From the NCBI GenBank assembly GCA_024277255.1, contig JAJRVQ010000080.1, positions 30,343 through 94,342 on the forward strand: a stretch of DNA of 64,000 nucleotides, read 5' to 3'. A model generated the notes under the pieces. That model was not told where the DNA came from. It made no database searches and saw only the letters and a list, made by a program, of their open reading frames with translations. The DNA is from Acidobacteriota bacterium (GTDB lineage: Bacteria; Acidobacteriota; Thermoanaerobaculia; Multivoradales; SZUA-115). Below, one piece after another: positions 1 to 7,882 of the stretch. The translations under genes were made by a program, and so were the position numbers. Position 1 is the stretch's first letter, and each line of letters begins with the position of its first letter.

Positions 1-1599
1 GTCTTTCACCTCGGAACTGGCGGCCCAGCGGTTCCAAGGTGTGGTGTAGACGATCAACTCATCTCCCGCCATGGTGATGTTTTCTGGAATCTCCAGCCGG
101 TAGATCGGTTTGAAGCTGGCGCGATCGCTGGTGATGTCGGGGTACCAACTAGGGTAAGCAACGATGAAGTCGGGCTGTTTCTCTTCGATGTACCTGCGAA
201 CGCCCTGCTGGCCCAGCGGATCATTTCGCGACACCGCTTGGCGCATATAGACCTGGATGTCAGGCGAGACGAGCCCAACCAGATCGATGAGGCGCTGTGG
301 ACCGAGAAACTTGATGGCACCGATGTCCACCACCGCCAACACCGCGTCCGGCGGTAGGTGCTCGCGCACCCAATGGCCCATCGCTACGTCACTCGAGTTG
401 ACGTTGCGTACATTGCGGGTGTAGAGCCTGGTGTTGTTGATCAGCGTGGCCAGGGTCGGCCACAGCAGCAGGACCAAGAGCAGCGCGCGCACGGGAAGGC
501 GCACGCCACCAATCTTCCAGAAGGAACCGATGCCGCGTGCCAGCGGTACCAAACCGATCATTCCAACCACGATGAGCGGTGGGAAGAGCGGGAAGTAATA
601 GCGGCCGAAGTTCCCCACCAGCATGTGACGGCCGATCGGAGTCAATAGCGAGTAGACCAAAGGCATGCCGATGATCCATAGCGCCGGCAGCAAGCCGCGG
701 TCTTGCGAACCTCCAAGTCTCTTGACCGTGATGACCGACCCCGCCGCCGCGAGCATCGTCAGGTATGGTTGCGGCTTGAAGAAGATACCCAGGACGAGAT
801 AGAGATAGTGCGGATTGGGTAAAAACGTGCGGCCCGCATCCGTCTTGGCACCGAAGGTGGTCGGCAGCGGTGAATCGCCTACCCACCAGTAGAAGAGAAG
901 CGTCGGTGCCATCGCGATCAGCGCCAGGCCCAGCCCTTTGGCGAGAGCTCGCCAAGGGGGGCGAGCGAAAGAGAGCGCGCCCTCCTTGTCCCGGCGCACG
1001 CCAGCCAAGAAGCGATCGGCCACCGCCAGGCAGAGCAGCAGGGCGCCCTCCGGTCTGGCCAGCATGGACAGACCGATCACCCCGAGTGCCAATTGCGGCC
1101 GATCGGGATCGGCGCGTTCGCGCAGATGGAGGATCATTCCCCATAGGGTGAGCAGGGTGAAGAGCGGAATCTCCATGCCGGAGAGTGCCGACCACACCAG
1201 CCAATAGGTGATTGCCACCATTGTCGCTGCCACCGCCGCGGCGCCGCGCGACAGACCGAACTCGCGCGCCAGCCTTCCGCTGGCGTGGACCACCAAGAGA
1301 TGTAAGACCATCCCGAGCAGCTGTGTCGTAAAGACTAGATTCGAGGGTAACAGGAAGAGCACCGAGAGCAGAGCCGTCCACAAAGGTGCCGTCGAGCCGG
1401 TCACCAATTCACCGGGATTGAACGAGAGACCATTGCCCGAGACCAGGTTGCGGGCGAACTGCAAATGGATCCAGCTGTCGTCGAGAGGAAAACCGATGTC
1501 GAAGTTCGTCGACACGACCTCGGCGAAGAAATAGCCGGCAACCGGCAGGATGGCGAGGGCTAGGAGGGCTTGAAATCGCCAGCGAGTAAGAGACGGCAT
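1..1599 (-). CDS. GT-C-type membrane glycosyltransferase-like protein (3' end beyond window)
   Basis: An uninterrupted minus-strand frame starts at ATG 1599 and runs off the left edge (533 codons, no stop), so it is partial. The first helix (residues about 8-28) is followed by an aspartate pair (D40-D41, in FPLDDSWIH), then GNG and a TGSTAPLW stretch. This is the usual N-terminal loop of ArnT/PMT/RgtA-type GT-C transferases, which use a polyprenyl-phosphate sugar donor, where the acidic pair binds metal or catalyses. Many hydrophobic helices follow (for example LGMVLHLLVVH and ALLLVLLLWPT), and a soluble C-terminal region begins near residue 420. Role: probably transfers a sugar to an envelope acceptor; substrate unknown. 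It is divergent from the gene at 1738. A 330-codon frame at 389-1381 on the same strand is only a shadow of it. Confidence 0.8.
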   Translation of the reverse strand, partial: MPSLTRWRFQALLALAILPVAGYFFAEVVSTNFDIGFPLDDSWIHLQFARNLVSGNGLSFNPGELVTGSTAPLWTALLSVLFLLPSNLVFTTQLLGMVLHLLVVHASGRLAREFGLSRGAAAVAATMVAITYWLVWSALSGMEIPLFTLLTLWGMILHLRERADPDRPQLALGVIGLSMLARPEGALLLCLAVADRFLAGVRRDKEGALSFARPPWRALAKGLGLALIAMAPTLLFYWWVGDSPLPTTFGAKTDAGRTFLPNPHYLYLVLGIFFKPQPYLTMLAAAGSVITVKRLGGSQDRGLLPALWIIGMPLVYSLLTPIGRHMLVGNFGRYYFPLFPPLIVVGMIGLVPLARGIGSFWKIGGVRLPVRALLLVLLLWPTLATLINNTRLYTRNVRNVNSSDVAMGHWVREHLPPDAVLAVVDIGAIKFLGPQRLIDLVGLVSPDIQVYMRQAVSRNDPLGQQGVRRYIEEKQPDFIVAYPSWYPDITSDRASFKPIYRLEIPENITMAGDELIVYTTPWNRWAASSEVKD

Positions 1600-1719
1600 G
1601 ATCGGTGGATCATGCACTATCTCTGCTCCAGTGGCAAAGAGAGAAGTCTCAATGGGAGCCTCGTCACAGCGGTTGTGCGCAGGTACAACTCGTACGACCG
1701 CGGCAGGCGGCTCTATTTC

Positions 1720-1728
1720 TGGCATACT
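1720..1728 (+). promoter_or_regulatory. Possible extended -10 promoter element, near-leaderless start
   Basis: TG-G-CATACT resembles an extended -10 box. It ends 9 nt before ATG 1738, so a transcript starting about 7 nt downstream of the box would begin almost at the start codon. No convincing -35 is seen. Weak on its own. Confidence 0.3.
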
Positions 1729-1737
1729 TCCGCGCCT

Positions 1738-3231
1738 ATGACGGCGTTTCGCTTCTATTGGGTCGTGTTTACCTCGGGCGGCATCTTGATGGCGCTTGAG
1801 ATACTTTCCAGCCGCCTGCTGGCTCCCCACTTCGGCAACAGTGTCTATGTTTGGGGCTCGATCATCGGCACCTTCTTGGCCGCTCTTTCGGTGGGCTATG
1901 TGGCGGGAGGCCTGTTGGCCGATCGATCTCCGACCATGGAGATGCTCGGTCGGCTGGTGGTCATCATCGCGCTGTGCCAGGCGGTGCTTTTGCTCTTCGG
2001 CGAGCGGCTGGTGGCTTGGCTCGGCGAGTTGACCGGGGGCCTGCCGGCGGGAACGCTGCTGGCGACGGGGCTCTTGTTCGGACCGGTTTCGATTCTTCTC
2101 GGTATGGTCTCGCCCTTCGCGGTACGGTTGGCGGCGCGGGACCTGGAACATCTGGGCAACACCGCGGGACGCCTCTACGCACTGTCCACCGCCGGTAGCC
2201 TGATCGGCACGCTCGGCAGCACCTTCGTGATGATTCCCTACCTGCAGCTCGCACAGATGTTCGCCTTGTTGCTCCTGCTGACCGCCCTCACCGGTCTGAT
2301 CGCGCTCGGCGGTAGCTGGCGCCGCGAATCCGTGGCGTCCCTCACCGCCATCGTGTTGCTCCTGGTGGCGTTGCCTCGACTGGCGGCGAGCAGCGACTAC
2401 GGTGAGGCCCTCTACAAACGGATCACGCCGTACCAGACTCTTCAGGTACTGGAAGAGAATGGAGTGCGCTACCTGCGTAGCGACAACATCAACCATGCCG
2501 CCATCCGTATCGAAGACGGAACGCCCGCTCTTTCCTACAGCCAAGTTGTACCGGGAGCCCTTCTATTCAAACCGGAGATCGAGCGCGTCTTGGTGCTCGG
2601 CATGGGGGCAGGCAATATCGGCAGCTACCTGCACTCGGCCCGGCCGGAGATACGAGTGGACTACGTCGACATCGATCCAGCGGTTCCAGTGATCGCCCGT
2701 GACTATTTTGGCTTTCGCCAGGACGAGACCACCAAAGTGCATGTCGTCGACGGCCGGCGCTTCCTGGAAGACACCGAGGAGAGTTGGGATCTGATTCTCT
2801 GCGATACCTATATCGGCCTCTCGGTGCCCTTTCATCTGAGCACCCTGGAATTTTTCAAGCTGGTCGACAGGCGGCTGACGCCGGGCGGCGTCTTGGGGAT
2901 CAATCTGGCCGGCGGCGTTGACCACCCGTTCTCCCGTGCGATCTACCGAACCGTGGCGGAGCAATTCTCGAGCGTCTACCTCTTTCAGGCGGTGCGCAGC
3001 CAGAACGTCCTACTCTTCGCTCATCATGCGCCATCACTGATTCCCACCGAAGAACTCATTGAACGCGGGCAAACCCTCGATGCGGAGATCGAATTCGCCC
3101 TTCCCCTGGCCACCATCGCCAGGCGTCGGGTCGGGGTTGATTTGGTGGTTTCCCATGACAAGATTCTGCGTGACGCCTTTGCTCCGGTCGAACGGCTGAT
3201 CGCGCTCAGGCCCGATCAAGAAAAGCGGTAG
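1738..3231 (+). CDS. Membrane-fused spermidine-synthase-like methyltransferase-fold protein
   Basis: 497 aa. Residues 1-220 hold about seven hydrophobic helices with small-residue-rich loops (GSIIGTFLAALSVGY), as in the MFS-like half of fused 'MFS transporter/spermidine synthase' proteins. Residues about 280-430 form a Rossmann domain: VLGMGAGNIGS binds the nucleotide-like cofactor, an acidic DYVDIDP strand follows, then DGRRFL and DLILCDTY. The family is known for polyamine or aminopropyl transfer in soluble members, but the substrate of membrane-fused members is largely unknown. ATG 1738 was chosen because upstream codons lack protein-like character and an extended -10-like element (TG-N-CATACT, 1720-1728) ends 9 nt before it. 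The M20 gene follows after 6 nt, so the two are probably co-transcribed. Confidence 0.85.
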   Translation: MTAFRFYWVVFTSGGILMALEILSSRLLAPHFGNSVYVWGSIIGTFLAALSVGYVAGGLLADRSPTMEMLGRLVVIIALCQAVLLLFGERLVAWLGELTGGLPAGTLLATGLLFGPVSILLGMVSPFAVRLAARDLEHLGNTAGRLYALSTAGSLIGTLGSTFVMIPYLQLAQMFALLLLLTALTGLIALGGSWRRESVASLTAIVLLLVALPRLAASSDYGEALYKRITPYQTLQVLEENGVRYLRSDNINHAAIRIEDGTPALSYSQVVPGALLFKPEIERVLVLGMGAGNIGSYLHSARPEIRVDYVDIDPAVPVIARDYFGFRQDETTKVHVVDGRRFLEDTEESWDLILCDTYIGLSVPFHLSTLEFFKLVDRRLTPGGVLGINLAGGVDHPFSRAIYRTVAEQFSSVYLFQAVRSQNVLLFAHHAPSLIPTEELIERGQTLDAEIEFALPLATIARRRVGVDLVVSHDKILRDAFAPVERLIALRPDQEKR

Positions 3232-3237
3232 GAGTCG

Positions 3238-4728
3238 ATGACAAAGAAGACCAGAACGCCGCTAGAGCGCCGTCGTCGCAACAGCGCCCGGGTTTCTCTC
3301 TACCTGAGCCTGATTCTGGTGGGTATTCTGGTGTTTGCCGGATCCCGCTATATCGAGACGCTGAAACCCACCTACGAAGCGGCGCCGTGGAGCGGGATCG
3401 ATTTTGCGCAGTTCGAGGAAGTACGGCTACTTCAAGAGTACCTGCGCATCGATACCAGCCAGCCCGACGCCGACGAGCGGGCCGGTGCCCGCTTCCTCGC
3501 CGCGCAGCTGGAGGCCGCGGGCATCGAAGCTCACGTCGAAGAGCTCGGCGAGCATCACGCCAACGTCTGGGCCATTCTCGAAGGGAAGGACCCGAAAGCG
3601 CTGGTGCTGCACAGCCACATCGACACCGATCCGATTCCCTATCCCGACCTGTGGCGGCGTGAACCGACCTCGGGAGATATCGAAGGTCCGTGGATCCACG
3701 GCCGTGGCGCCTACGACATGAAGGGGATCGCTATCGCGCAGCTGGTGAGCTTTATCGAGCTGAAGCGCAGTGGCCTACCACTCGAACGATCGGTGATCTT
3801 CCTCGCCACGGGTAGTGAAGAGATCGGCAGCGACTACGGGATGAGGTGGATCCTCAAACAGCATCCTGAGCTGGCCGAGCGCTTCTGGGGAATGTTGACG
3901 GAAGGTGGAGCGCTCGAAAACCGATCGCTCAGCGATCTGAAGTACTGGGGCATCGAGTTCTCGCAAAAGAGGTGGGCAGACGTCACTTTCTGCTCAGCTA
4001 GCCGAGGGCGGCTCGAAGTCCTCCAGGAAGAACTGAAACAGCAAGACAACGGCCCCCCTCTCTCGATCCACATCACTCCGGAGTTGGCCGAGTTTTTGAG
4101 AGAGTACGCGCCGTCGCGCGACAAGGCACTCCTGCGCGAGTTGCTCGCTGAGCCATTCGAGCTGGAGAGGAATCCGGCGCTGGTCGAGATCCACGAAGTG
4201 CCGAAGTTCCTTCACTCCATGATGCACGACGAGGCCAGGCCGTCCATCGTGATCGAAGAAAAAGGGGGCGGTTACGAGCTGGTGGTGCGCTTCTACCTCC
4301 TGCCGGGTTCAGACTTCGCCAAGGCCAGAGAGGAACTCTTGCCCGAATGGATGACCTATGGCCTGGACTTCACCATTGGCAAGGAAGTCGGCAACGACGG
4401 GAGCAGCCCGCTCGACCATCCGCTCTATTTGCAGATCGTTCGCTCGTTGAGCGCCGAGTATCCGGACGCCCCCATCGGTCCCTACTTTCTACCCTGGACC
4501 GCCACCGACTCACGCTTCGTGCGTAGCGACAGCGTGGTGGCCTATGGACTTTCTCCCTTCTTGGTGCCGCTGGCCGAGACCTTCCAGATCGGGCGGCCCA
4601 ACGAGAGGTTGAATCTCCTGGGATACCTCAACGGGATCAACGTCTTTCGCCGTCTGCTGTTCAAACTGGGAGCCAACGCCGAGGCCCAGAACCTGTGGAT
4701 TCCCCCCAAGAGAGAGGCAGAGATTTGA
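3238..4728 (+). CDS. Membrane-anchored M20-family metallopeptidase paralogue, probably catalytically altered
   Basis: 496 aa. A basic N-terminus and one helix (residues about 20-40) anchor it, with the peptidase domain presumably outside the cytoplasm. M20 signatures present: HSHID (H127, D129), GRGAYDMKG, SEEIGS and TEGG, giving most of the two-metal site. Two expected features are missing. There is no GRGGHGS-type motif in the lid/dimerisation domain, and the C-terminal metal-ligand histidine is replaced: the paralogue at 5686 reads GIHSADE where this one reads QIGRPNE (about residue 450). The frame is intact, so this is divergence, not a frameshift. It may be an inactive or repurposed peptidase. 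It follows the 1738 gene by 6 nt and precedes a pilin gene. Confidence 0.8.
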   Translation: MTKKTRTPLERRRRNSARVSLYLSLILVGILVFAGSRYIETLKPTYEAAPWSGIDFAQFEEVRLLQEYLRIDTSQPDADERAGARFLAAQLEAAGIEAHVEELGEHHANVWAILEGKDPKALVLHSHIDTDPIPYPDLWRREPTSGDIEGPWIHGRGAYDMKGIAIAQLVSFIELKRSGLPLERSVIFLATGSEEIGSDYGMRWILKQHPELAERFWGMLTEGGALENRSLSDLKYWGIEFSQKRWADVTFCSASRGRLEVLQEELKQQDNGPPLSIHITPELAEFLREYAPSRDKALLRELLAEPFELERNPALVEIHEVPKFLHSMMHDEARPSIVIEEKGGGYELVVRFYLLPGSDFAKAREELLPEWMTYGLDFTIGKEVGNDGSSPLDHPLYLQIVRSLSAEYPDAPIGPYFLPWTATDSRFVRSDSVVAYGLSPFLVPLAETFQIGRPNERLNLLGYLNGINVFRRLLFKLGANAEAQNLWIPPKREAEI

Positions 4729-4742
4729 CCCTTGGAGGGTCA
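4726..4742 (+). terminator. Weak stem-loop at the end of the M20 gene
   Basis: TGACCC (overlapping the stop codon) pairs with GGGTCA across a 5-nt loop. No U-tract follows, so termination is doubtful. Confidence 0.3.
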
Positions 4743-4800
4743 GTCGCCGGCGTGGCTCGCGGGGGTGGGCTCCGGCGAGTGACATTGGGTGGCATAGACC

Positions 4801-4819
4801 GCTGACAATCATTGTCAGC
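4801..4819. promoter_or_regulatory. Perfect palindrome, likely activator binding site (pilin 1)
   Basis: GCTGACAATCATTGTCAGC is a 19-bp perfect inverted repeat (9-bp arms, central C). Its 15-bp core, TGACAAT-C-ATTGTCA, recurs exactly at 7112-7126 upstream of the second pilin. The centre lies about 127 bp before the -12 element of the sigma-54 promoter at 4925, a usual range for NtrC-family enhancers. The PilR-like protein encoded at 19151-20509 is the obvious candidate binder; that link is inference. Confidence 0.75.
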
Positions 4820-4924
4820 TTCTCTCCTGCAGCGGCAGGTGGGGGCCGGATCGGTGCTTCAATAGACATGGCAAGTGCTTTGTTTTCTGTGGGATAGAAG
4901 TTTTGTGTTGGCCGGGAGGATAGT

Positions 4925-4940
4925 TGGCACAGGGGTTGCT
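4925..4940 (+). promoter_or_regulatory. Sigma-54 promoter of pilin gene 1
   Basis: TGGCAC-N5-TTGCT matches the -24/-12 consensus with correct GG-to-GC spacing. The predicted transcript start is near 4951, giving a leader of about 45 nt before ATG 4996. It lies between the palindrome at 4801 and the pilin, so it should drive the pilin and not the M20 gene upstream. Confidence 0.85.
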
Positions 4941-4995
4941 CTATAGAACGGGCGAGCCAGAGACCAACACCAACAGACCGAGGAGATCCTTTACC

Positions 4996-5520
4996 ATGAT
5001 TCAGAAACTAACCAACCGTCGCCGGCAGAAGGGTTTCACCCTGATTGAGCTCCTGATCGTCATCGCAATCATCGGTATCATCGCCGCCTTGCTCGTGCCG
5101 AACTTCCTGGACGCGCTGAACAAGGGCCGCCAGAAGCGCACCATGGGTGACATGAAGAACTGGGGTACCGCTGCATTCTCCTGGCTGAGCGATCGTCTGG
5201 GTGCCGGCGCGGCCGGCCAGGCCGTGACCACCTTTGATCCGACCTCCTATCCGGCCGTCATGACGGTGACCGCGGTACAGGATGAGCTGGTCCCGAACTA
5301 CATCCAAGAAGTGGCCGCTATCGATGCGTGGCGCAAGTCCTACGAATACCGCATGCCGGTTCTCGATCCGGCAGTCGAGTTCGCCCTCTTCGTTCGCAGC
5401 ACGGGCCGTGACGGGACGGCTGATGGGATCACCGATATCGGTTCCTTCGATCCGACCGACTACGCCATGGACACGGTCTGGGCCGATGGCTCGTTCCTCC
5501 GCAGGCCTGAAAAGCAGTAA
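4996..5520 (+). CDS. Type IV pilin-like protein 1 (prepilin N-terminal methylation motif)
   Basis: 174 aa. A short basic leader ends in QKG, followed by FTLIELLIVIAIIGI, the classical prepilin cleavage/methylation motif with E5, then a long N-terminal helix. It should be cut after G by the prepilin peptidase at 7958 and assembled into a pilus or pseudopilus. The C-terminal half shares GSFDPTDY and WADG.FLRRP with the pilin at 7254, showing paralogy. ATG 4996 was chosen because GGAG lies 10 nt upstream (4980-4985), it lies downstream of the predicted sigma-54 start, and it gives a leader of normal length. Probably a major pilin, given its own strong promoter and terminator; GspG-like pseudopilin is the alternative. 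Confidence 0.9.
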   Translation: MIQKLTNRRRQKGFTLIELLIVIAIIGIIAALLVPNFLDALNKGRQKRTMGDMKNWGTAAFSWLSDRLGAGAAGQAVTTFDPTSYPAVMTVTAVQDELVPNYIQEVAAIDAWRKSYEYRMPVLDPAVEFALFVRSTGRDGTADGITDIGSFDPTDYAMDTVWADGSFLRRPEKQ

Positions 5521-5547
5521 GACGCCTTTCGGCCTTGCCCTATGCCA

Positions 5548-5580
5548 GAGGGTGTCGCTCGGCGACACCCTCTTTTTTTT
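5548..5580 (+). terminator. Strong intrinsic terminator of pilin gene 1
   Basis: An 11-bp perfect stem (GAGGGTGTCGC/GCGACACCCTC), a TCG loop and eight consecutive T residues. It starts 28 nt after the pilin stop. A monocistronic, highly expressed pilin transcript is implied. Confidence 0.93.
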
Positions 5581-5583
5581 GTC

Positions 5584-5606
5584 TGGCCCTACCTTGTGCA
5601 GGGCCA
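5584..5606 (+). other. Second stem-loop after pilin 1
   Basis: GGCCCT pairs with AGGGCC across a 9-nt loop, followed by ATTCTTTCTC. It could be a backup terminator or a processing structure. Confidence 0.35.
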
Positions 5607-5637
5607 TTCTTTCTCGGGATGAGAGTTTCGATAGGTT

Positions 5638-5665
5638 GCCGGGTCTATGATTGGACCCGGCTTTT
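5638..5665 (+). terminator. Third stem-loop with short T-run, just before the second M20 gene
   Basis: GCCGGGTC and GACCCGGC form an 8-bp perfect stem with an 8-nt loop, followed by TTTT. It lies 21 nt before ATG 5686. It may be a backup terminator for pilin 1 or an attenuator for the M20 gene. The alternative ATG at 5647 falls in its loop, which argues for the 5686 start. Confidence 0.55.
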
Positions 5666-5685
5666 CTGCTACTACAGTGCGTACC

Positions 5686-7092
5686 ATGAGAATCCAAACG
5701 ACAAGAGCCCGCACTGGGTGGTGGTTGGTGGCGGTCGCGGTGGTGGTGGCGGCCGGCCTGTGGGTCGGTTCGGCCGCCCATGGCCGATCCGGCAACGCGG
5801 CGCGCTCCGAAGGGGCTCGCTGGCTGCGCGACTATCTGCGCATCGATACCTCGAACCCGCCGGGCCGAGAGCACCGCGCGGCAGCCTTCCTCGCTGACAT
5901 TCTTCACCGCGAGCGCATTCCCACTCGGCTGCTGGTGACGCCGGACGGTCGAGCCAATCTCTATGCTCGATTGCCCGCCCACGGCGAGCCGGTCGGGGGG
6001 CCGTTGGTGCTGACCCACCACATGGATGTGGTGCCCGCCGGGCCGGGCTGGAGCGTCGAGCCGTTTTCGGGCGCGGTGGTCGATGGTCGGATGTGGGGCC
6101 GGGGTGCCGTCGATATCAAGAGTCTCGGCATCGCTCAGCTGGCGACGATGGTCGATCTCAAGCGGCGCGGCGTTTCGCTGGCTCGCGATCTTGTTTTTGT
6201 GGGGGTGGCGGACGAAGAAACCGGCGGCGCCCAGGGGATGGGCTGGTTGATCGAGCAGTTTCCCGAACTTTTCGCCGATGTCTGGGCGGTCTACAACGAG
6301 GGCGGCATGGGCCATGCGGTGGGCGAAAGGGTCTTGTGGTGGGAGGTCGAGGTGGCGCAAAAGCGTCCGCTGTGGCTTCGTGCGACGACCCATGGCCGCG
6401 GCGGCCACGGCTCCGGTTTCCACCCGCGATCCTCGGTGCACAAGCTGATCGCCGGGCTCGACCGGCTGATCGCCATGCCGACGCAGTACCGTGTCACCGC
6501 TCCGGTGCGGGACTTCTTGGGAGCCCTGGCTCCGTACCACGGGAAGCGACCGAAGCGTATTTTTTCGGACCTCGATCGGTATATTCAGCCGGACGGACCG
6601 ACGGAGCCGATGTTGCCGGGCATCACCAACCTGTTTGTCGACACCATTCAAGTCACCGTGCTCGAAGGCAGCACCGCCATCAACGTGATCCCGGCCGAAG
6701 CATCGGCTTTGATCGACATTCGAATGTTGCCGGACACCGATGCCGAGGCTCTGCTGGCTCGCGTTCGCGAGGCCCTCGGCGAACGGATCAATGTCGAGGT
6801 GCTGGTGACCTCGCCGCCGTCCCCACCCTCGCCGAGAGATCATCCGGCTTATCGTGCGATCGTAACGGAACTTGGTGAAATCGCTCCGGTCGTCCCTTCG
6901 TTCATGTCCGGATTCACCGATTCTCGCCACTTCCGTGAGCGAGGAGTTCCCGCCTACGGCCTCTCCCCTTTTGCCCTTACGGCGGAAGATCGGATGGGAA
7001 TCCACAGCGCCGACGAGGCGATCTCGATCGAGCGGCTCGATCGAGGGATTGAACGGATGATCCACATCGTCGAAACCTGCGTCGCACGGTGA
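5686..7092 (+). CDS. Membrane-anchored M20-family metallopeptidase
   Basis: 468 aa. A single N-terminal helix (residues about 11-30) is followed by a complete M20 domain, presumably extracytoplasmic. Visible motifs: THHMD (H112, D114), GRGAVDIKS (bridging Asp), DEETGG (catalytic Glu), NEGG, the lid-domain RGGHGS histidine, and IHSADE near the C-terminus, the last metal-ligand His. It should therefore be an active zinc di-/aminopeptidase or deacylase-type hydrolase; substrate unknown. It is a paralogue of the 3238 gene, which lacks the last two motifs. It is located between the two pilin genes, followed after 20 bp by the palindrome of pilin 2. Confidence 0.88.
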   Translation: MRIQTTRARTGWWLVAVAVVVAAGLWVGSAAHGRSGNAARSEGARWLRDYLRIDTSNPPGREHRAAAFLADILHRERIPTRLLVTPDGRANLYARLPAHGEPVGGPLVLTHHMDVVPAGPGWSVEPFSGAVVDGRMWGRGAVDIKSLGIAQLATMVDLKRRGVSLARDLVFVGVADEETGGAQGMGWLIEQFPELFADVWAVYNEGGMGHAVGERVLWWEVEVAQKRPLWLRATTHGRGGHGSGFHPRSSVHKLIAGLDRLIAMPTQYRVTAPVRDFLGALAPYHGKRPKRIFSDLDRYIQPDGPTEPMLPGITNLFVDTIQVTVLEGSTAINVIPAEASALIDIRMLPDTDAEALLARVREALGERINVEVLVTSPPSPPSPRDHPAYRAIVTELGEIAPVVPSFMSGFTDSRHFRERGVPAYGLSPFALTAEDRMGIHSADEAISIERLDRGIERMIHIVETCVAR

Positions 7093-7111
7093 CATCGGTT
7101 CACACCGAAAC

Positions 7112-7126
7112 TGACAATCATTGTCA
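7112..7126. promoter_or_regulatory. Perfect palindrome, likely activator binding site (pilin 2)
   Basis: TGACAATCATTGTCA is an exact copy of the core at 4803-4817. It begins 20 bp after the M20 stop, with its centre about 72 bp before the -12 element of the next promoter. Two exact copies in equivalent positions make chance unlikely. Confidence 0.75.
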
Positions 7127-7178
7127 TTTCCCGAGCCAAAGAGGGGGAAAAGCCCTTGTTTTTGAGGCTCGCCGTGCG

Positions 7179-7195
7179 TGGCACGTCCCTTGCTT
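7179..7195 (+). promoter_or_regulatory. Sigma-54 promoter of pilin gene 2
   Basis: TGGCAC-GTCCC-TTGCTT is a full match to the -24/-12 consensus. Predicted start near 7205, leader of about 49 nt before ATG 7254, close to the 45 nt seen for pilin 1. Confidence 0.85.
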
Positions 7196-7253
7196 TAGTG
7201 GAAGAACATCGGAAGACCACGGTGAAGGATTGGGAACGACGCCAGAGAGCGCA

Positions 7254-7763
7254 ATGTACCAAACGCGAACAAAACGAGGATTCACCCTCATCGAACTTCT
7301 GGTCGTCATCGCCATCATCGGCATTATCGCGGTAATCCTGATTCCCAACTTTCTCGACGCGATCAACAAGGCAAGACAAAAGCGCACCATGCAAGATATG
7401 AAGGAGACCGGAACCGCGATGATGAGTTGGCTGTCGGACAACGTGTCCTCCTCCGCCGCGGGTGCTTCCGGTCCGAGCTTCGATGTCGGCAGCTGGCAAG
7501 GGACGTCCGACTTGGCGGCGATCCGCCAGGCTCTGGTGCCGAGCTACATCCAGGAGATCAAGGATCGCGACGGCTGGAAACACAGCTATACATATCGCCT
7601 CGATCTGTTGAATCCCCAGCGCCAGCAGATCATGCTCATCGGTAGTGGTGGCTTTGACGGCAATGCTGTCTCGGGCACCTACGCCATTGGATCGTTCGAT
7701 CCCACAGACTACAAACAAGATCTTGTTTGGGCCGACGGCGGTTTTCTGCGGAGGCCCAATTAA
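7254..7763 (+). CDS. Type IV pilin-like protein 2
   Basis: 169 aa. The eight-residue leader MYQTRTKRG precedes FTLIELLVVIAIIGI, with E5 present; this short leader is typical of type IVa prepilins. The helix continues into NFLDAINKARQKRTMQDM, closely matching pilin 1, and the C-terminal GSFDPTDY...VWADG.FLRRP block is shared. The middle regions differ, so the two may be alternative major pilins or major plus accessory subunits. The start was fixed by the leader and by position downstream of the predicted sigma-54 start. Processing is expected by the peptidase encoded next. Confidence 0.9.
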   Translation: MYQTRTKRGFTLIELLVVIAIIGIIAVILIPNFLDAINKARQKRTMQDMKETGTAMMSWLSDNVSSSAAGASGPSFDVGSWQGTSDLAAIRQALVPSYIQEIKDRDGWKHSYTYRLDLLNPQRQQIMLIGSGGFDGNAVSGTYAIGSFDPTDYKQDLVWADGGFLRRPN

Positions 7764-7825
7764 GAGGTAAGTCCCACCTACATTCGATCCCCGCCCGGGG
7801 CTCGCGGTTGGAGGCTCGCGCCTCG

Positions 7826-7846
7826 CCCGCCCCCACCCACCCACCC
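7826..7846 (-). other. Potential G-quadruplex motif
   Basis: On the minus strand five G-runs of three to five bases are separated by single T or C bases. This fits the canonical four-run rule with minimal loops, which form the most stable quadruplexes. It lies 63 bp after the pilin 2 stop and about 110 bp before the peptidase gene. Confidence 0.5.
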
Positions 7847-7882
7847 GCGGACCTCGAGTCTCGGGTCCCGGGCACTTTATTG

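Noticed and set aside
389..1381. 330-codon open frame on the minus strand
   Set aside because: Rich in Arg/Gly with no family features. The true gene is another minus-strand frame, which reads as a GT-C membrane protein across the whole region and exits the window.
5008..7095. 695-codon minus-strand open frame
   Set aside because: Antisense shadow of pilin 1 and the M20 gene in high-G+C DNA; no recognisable domains.
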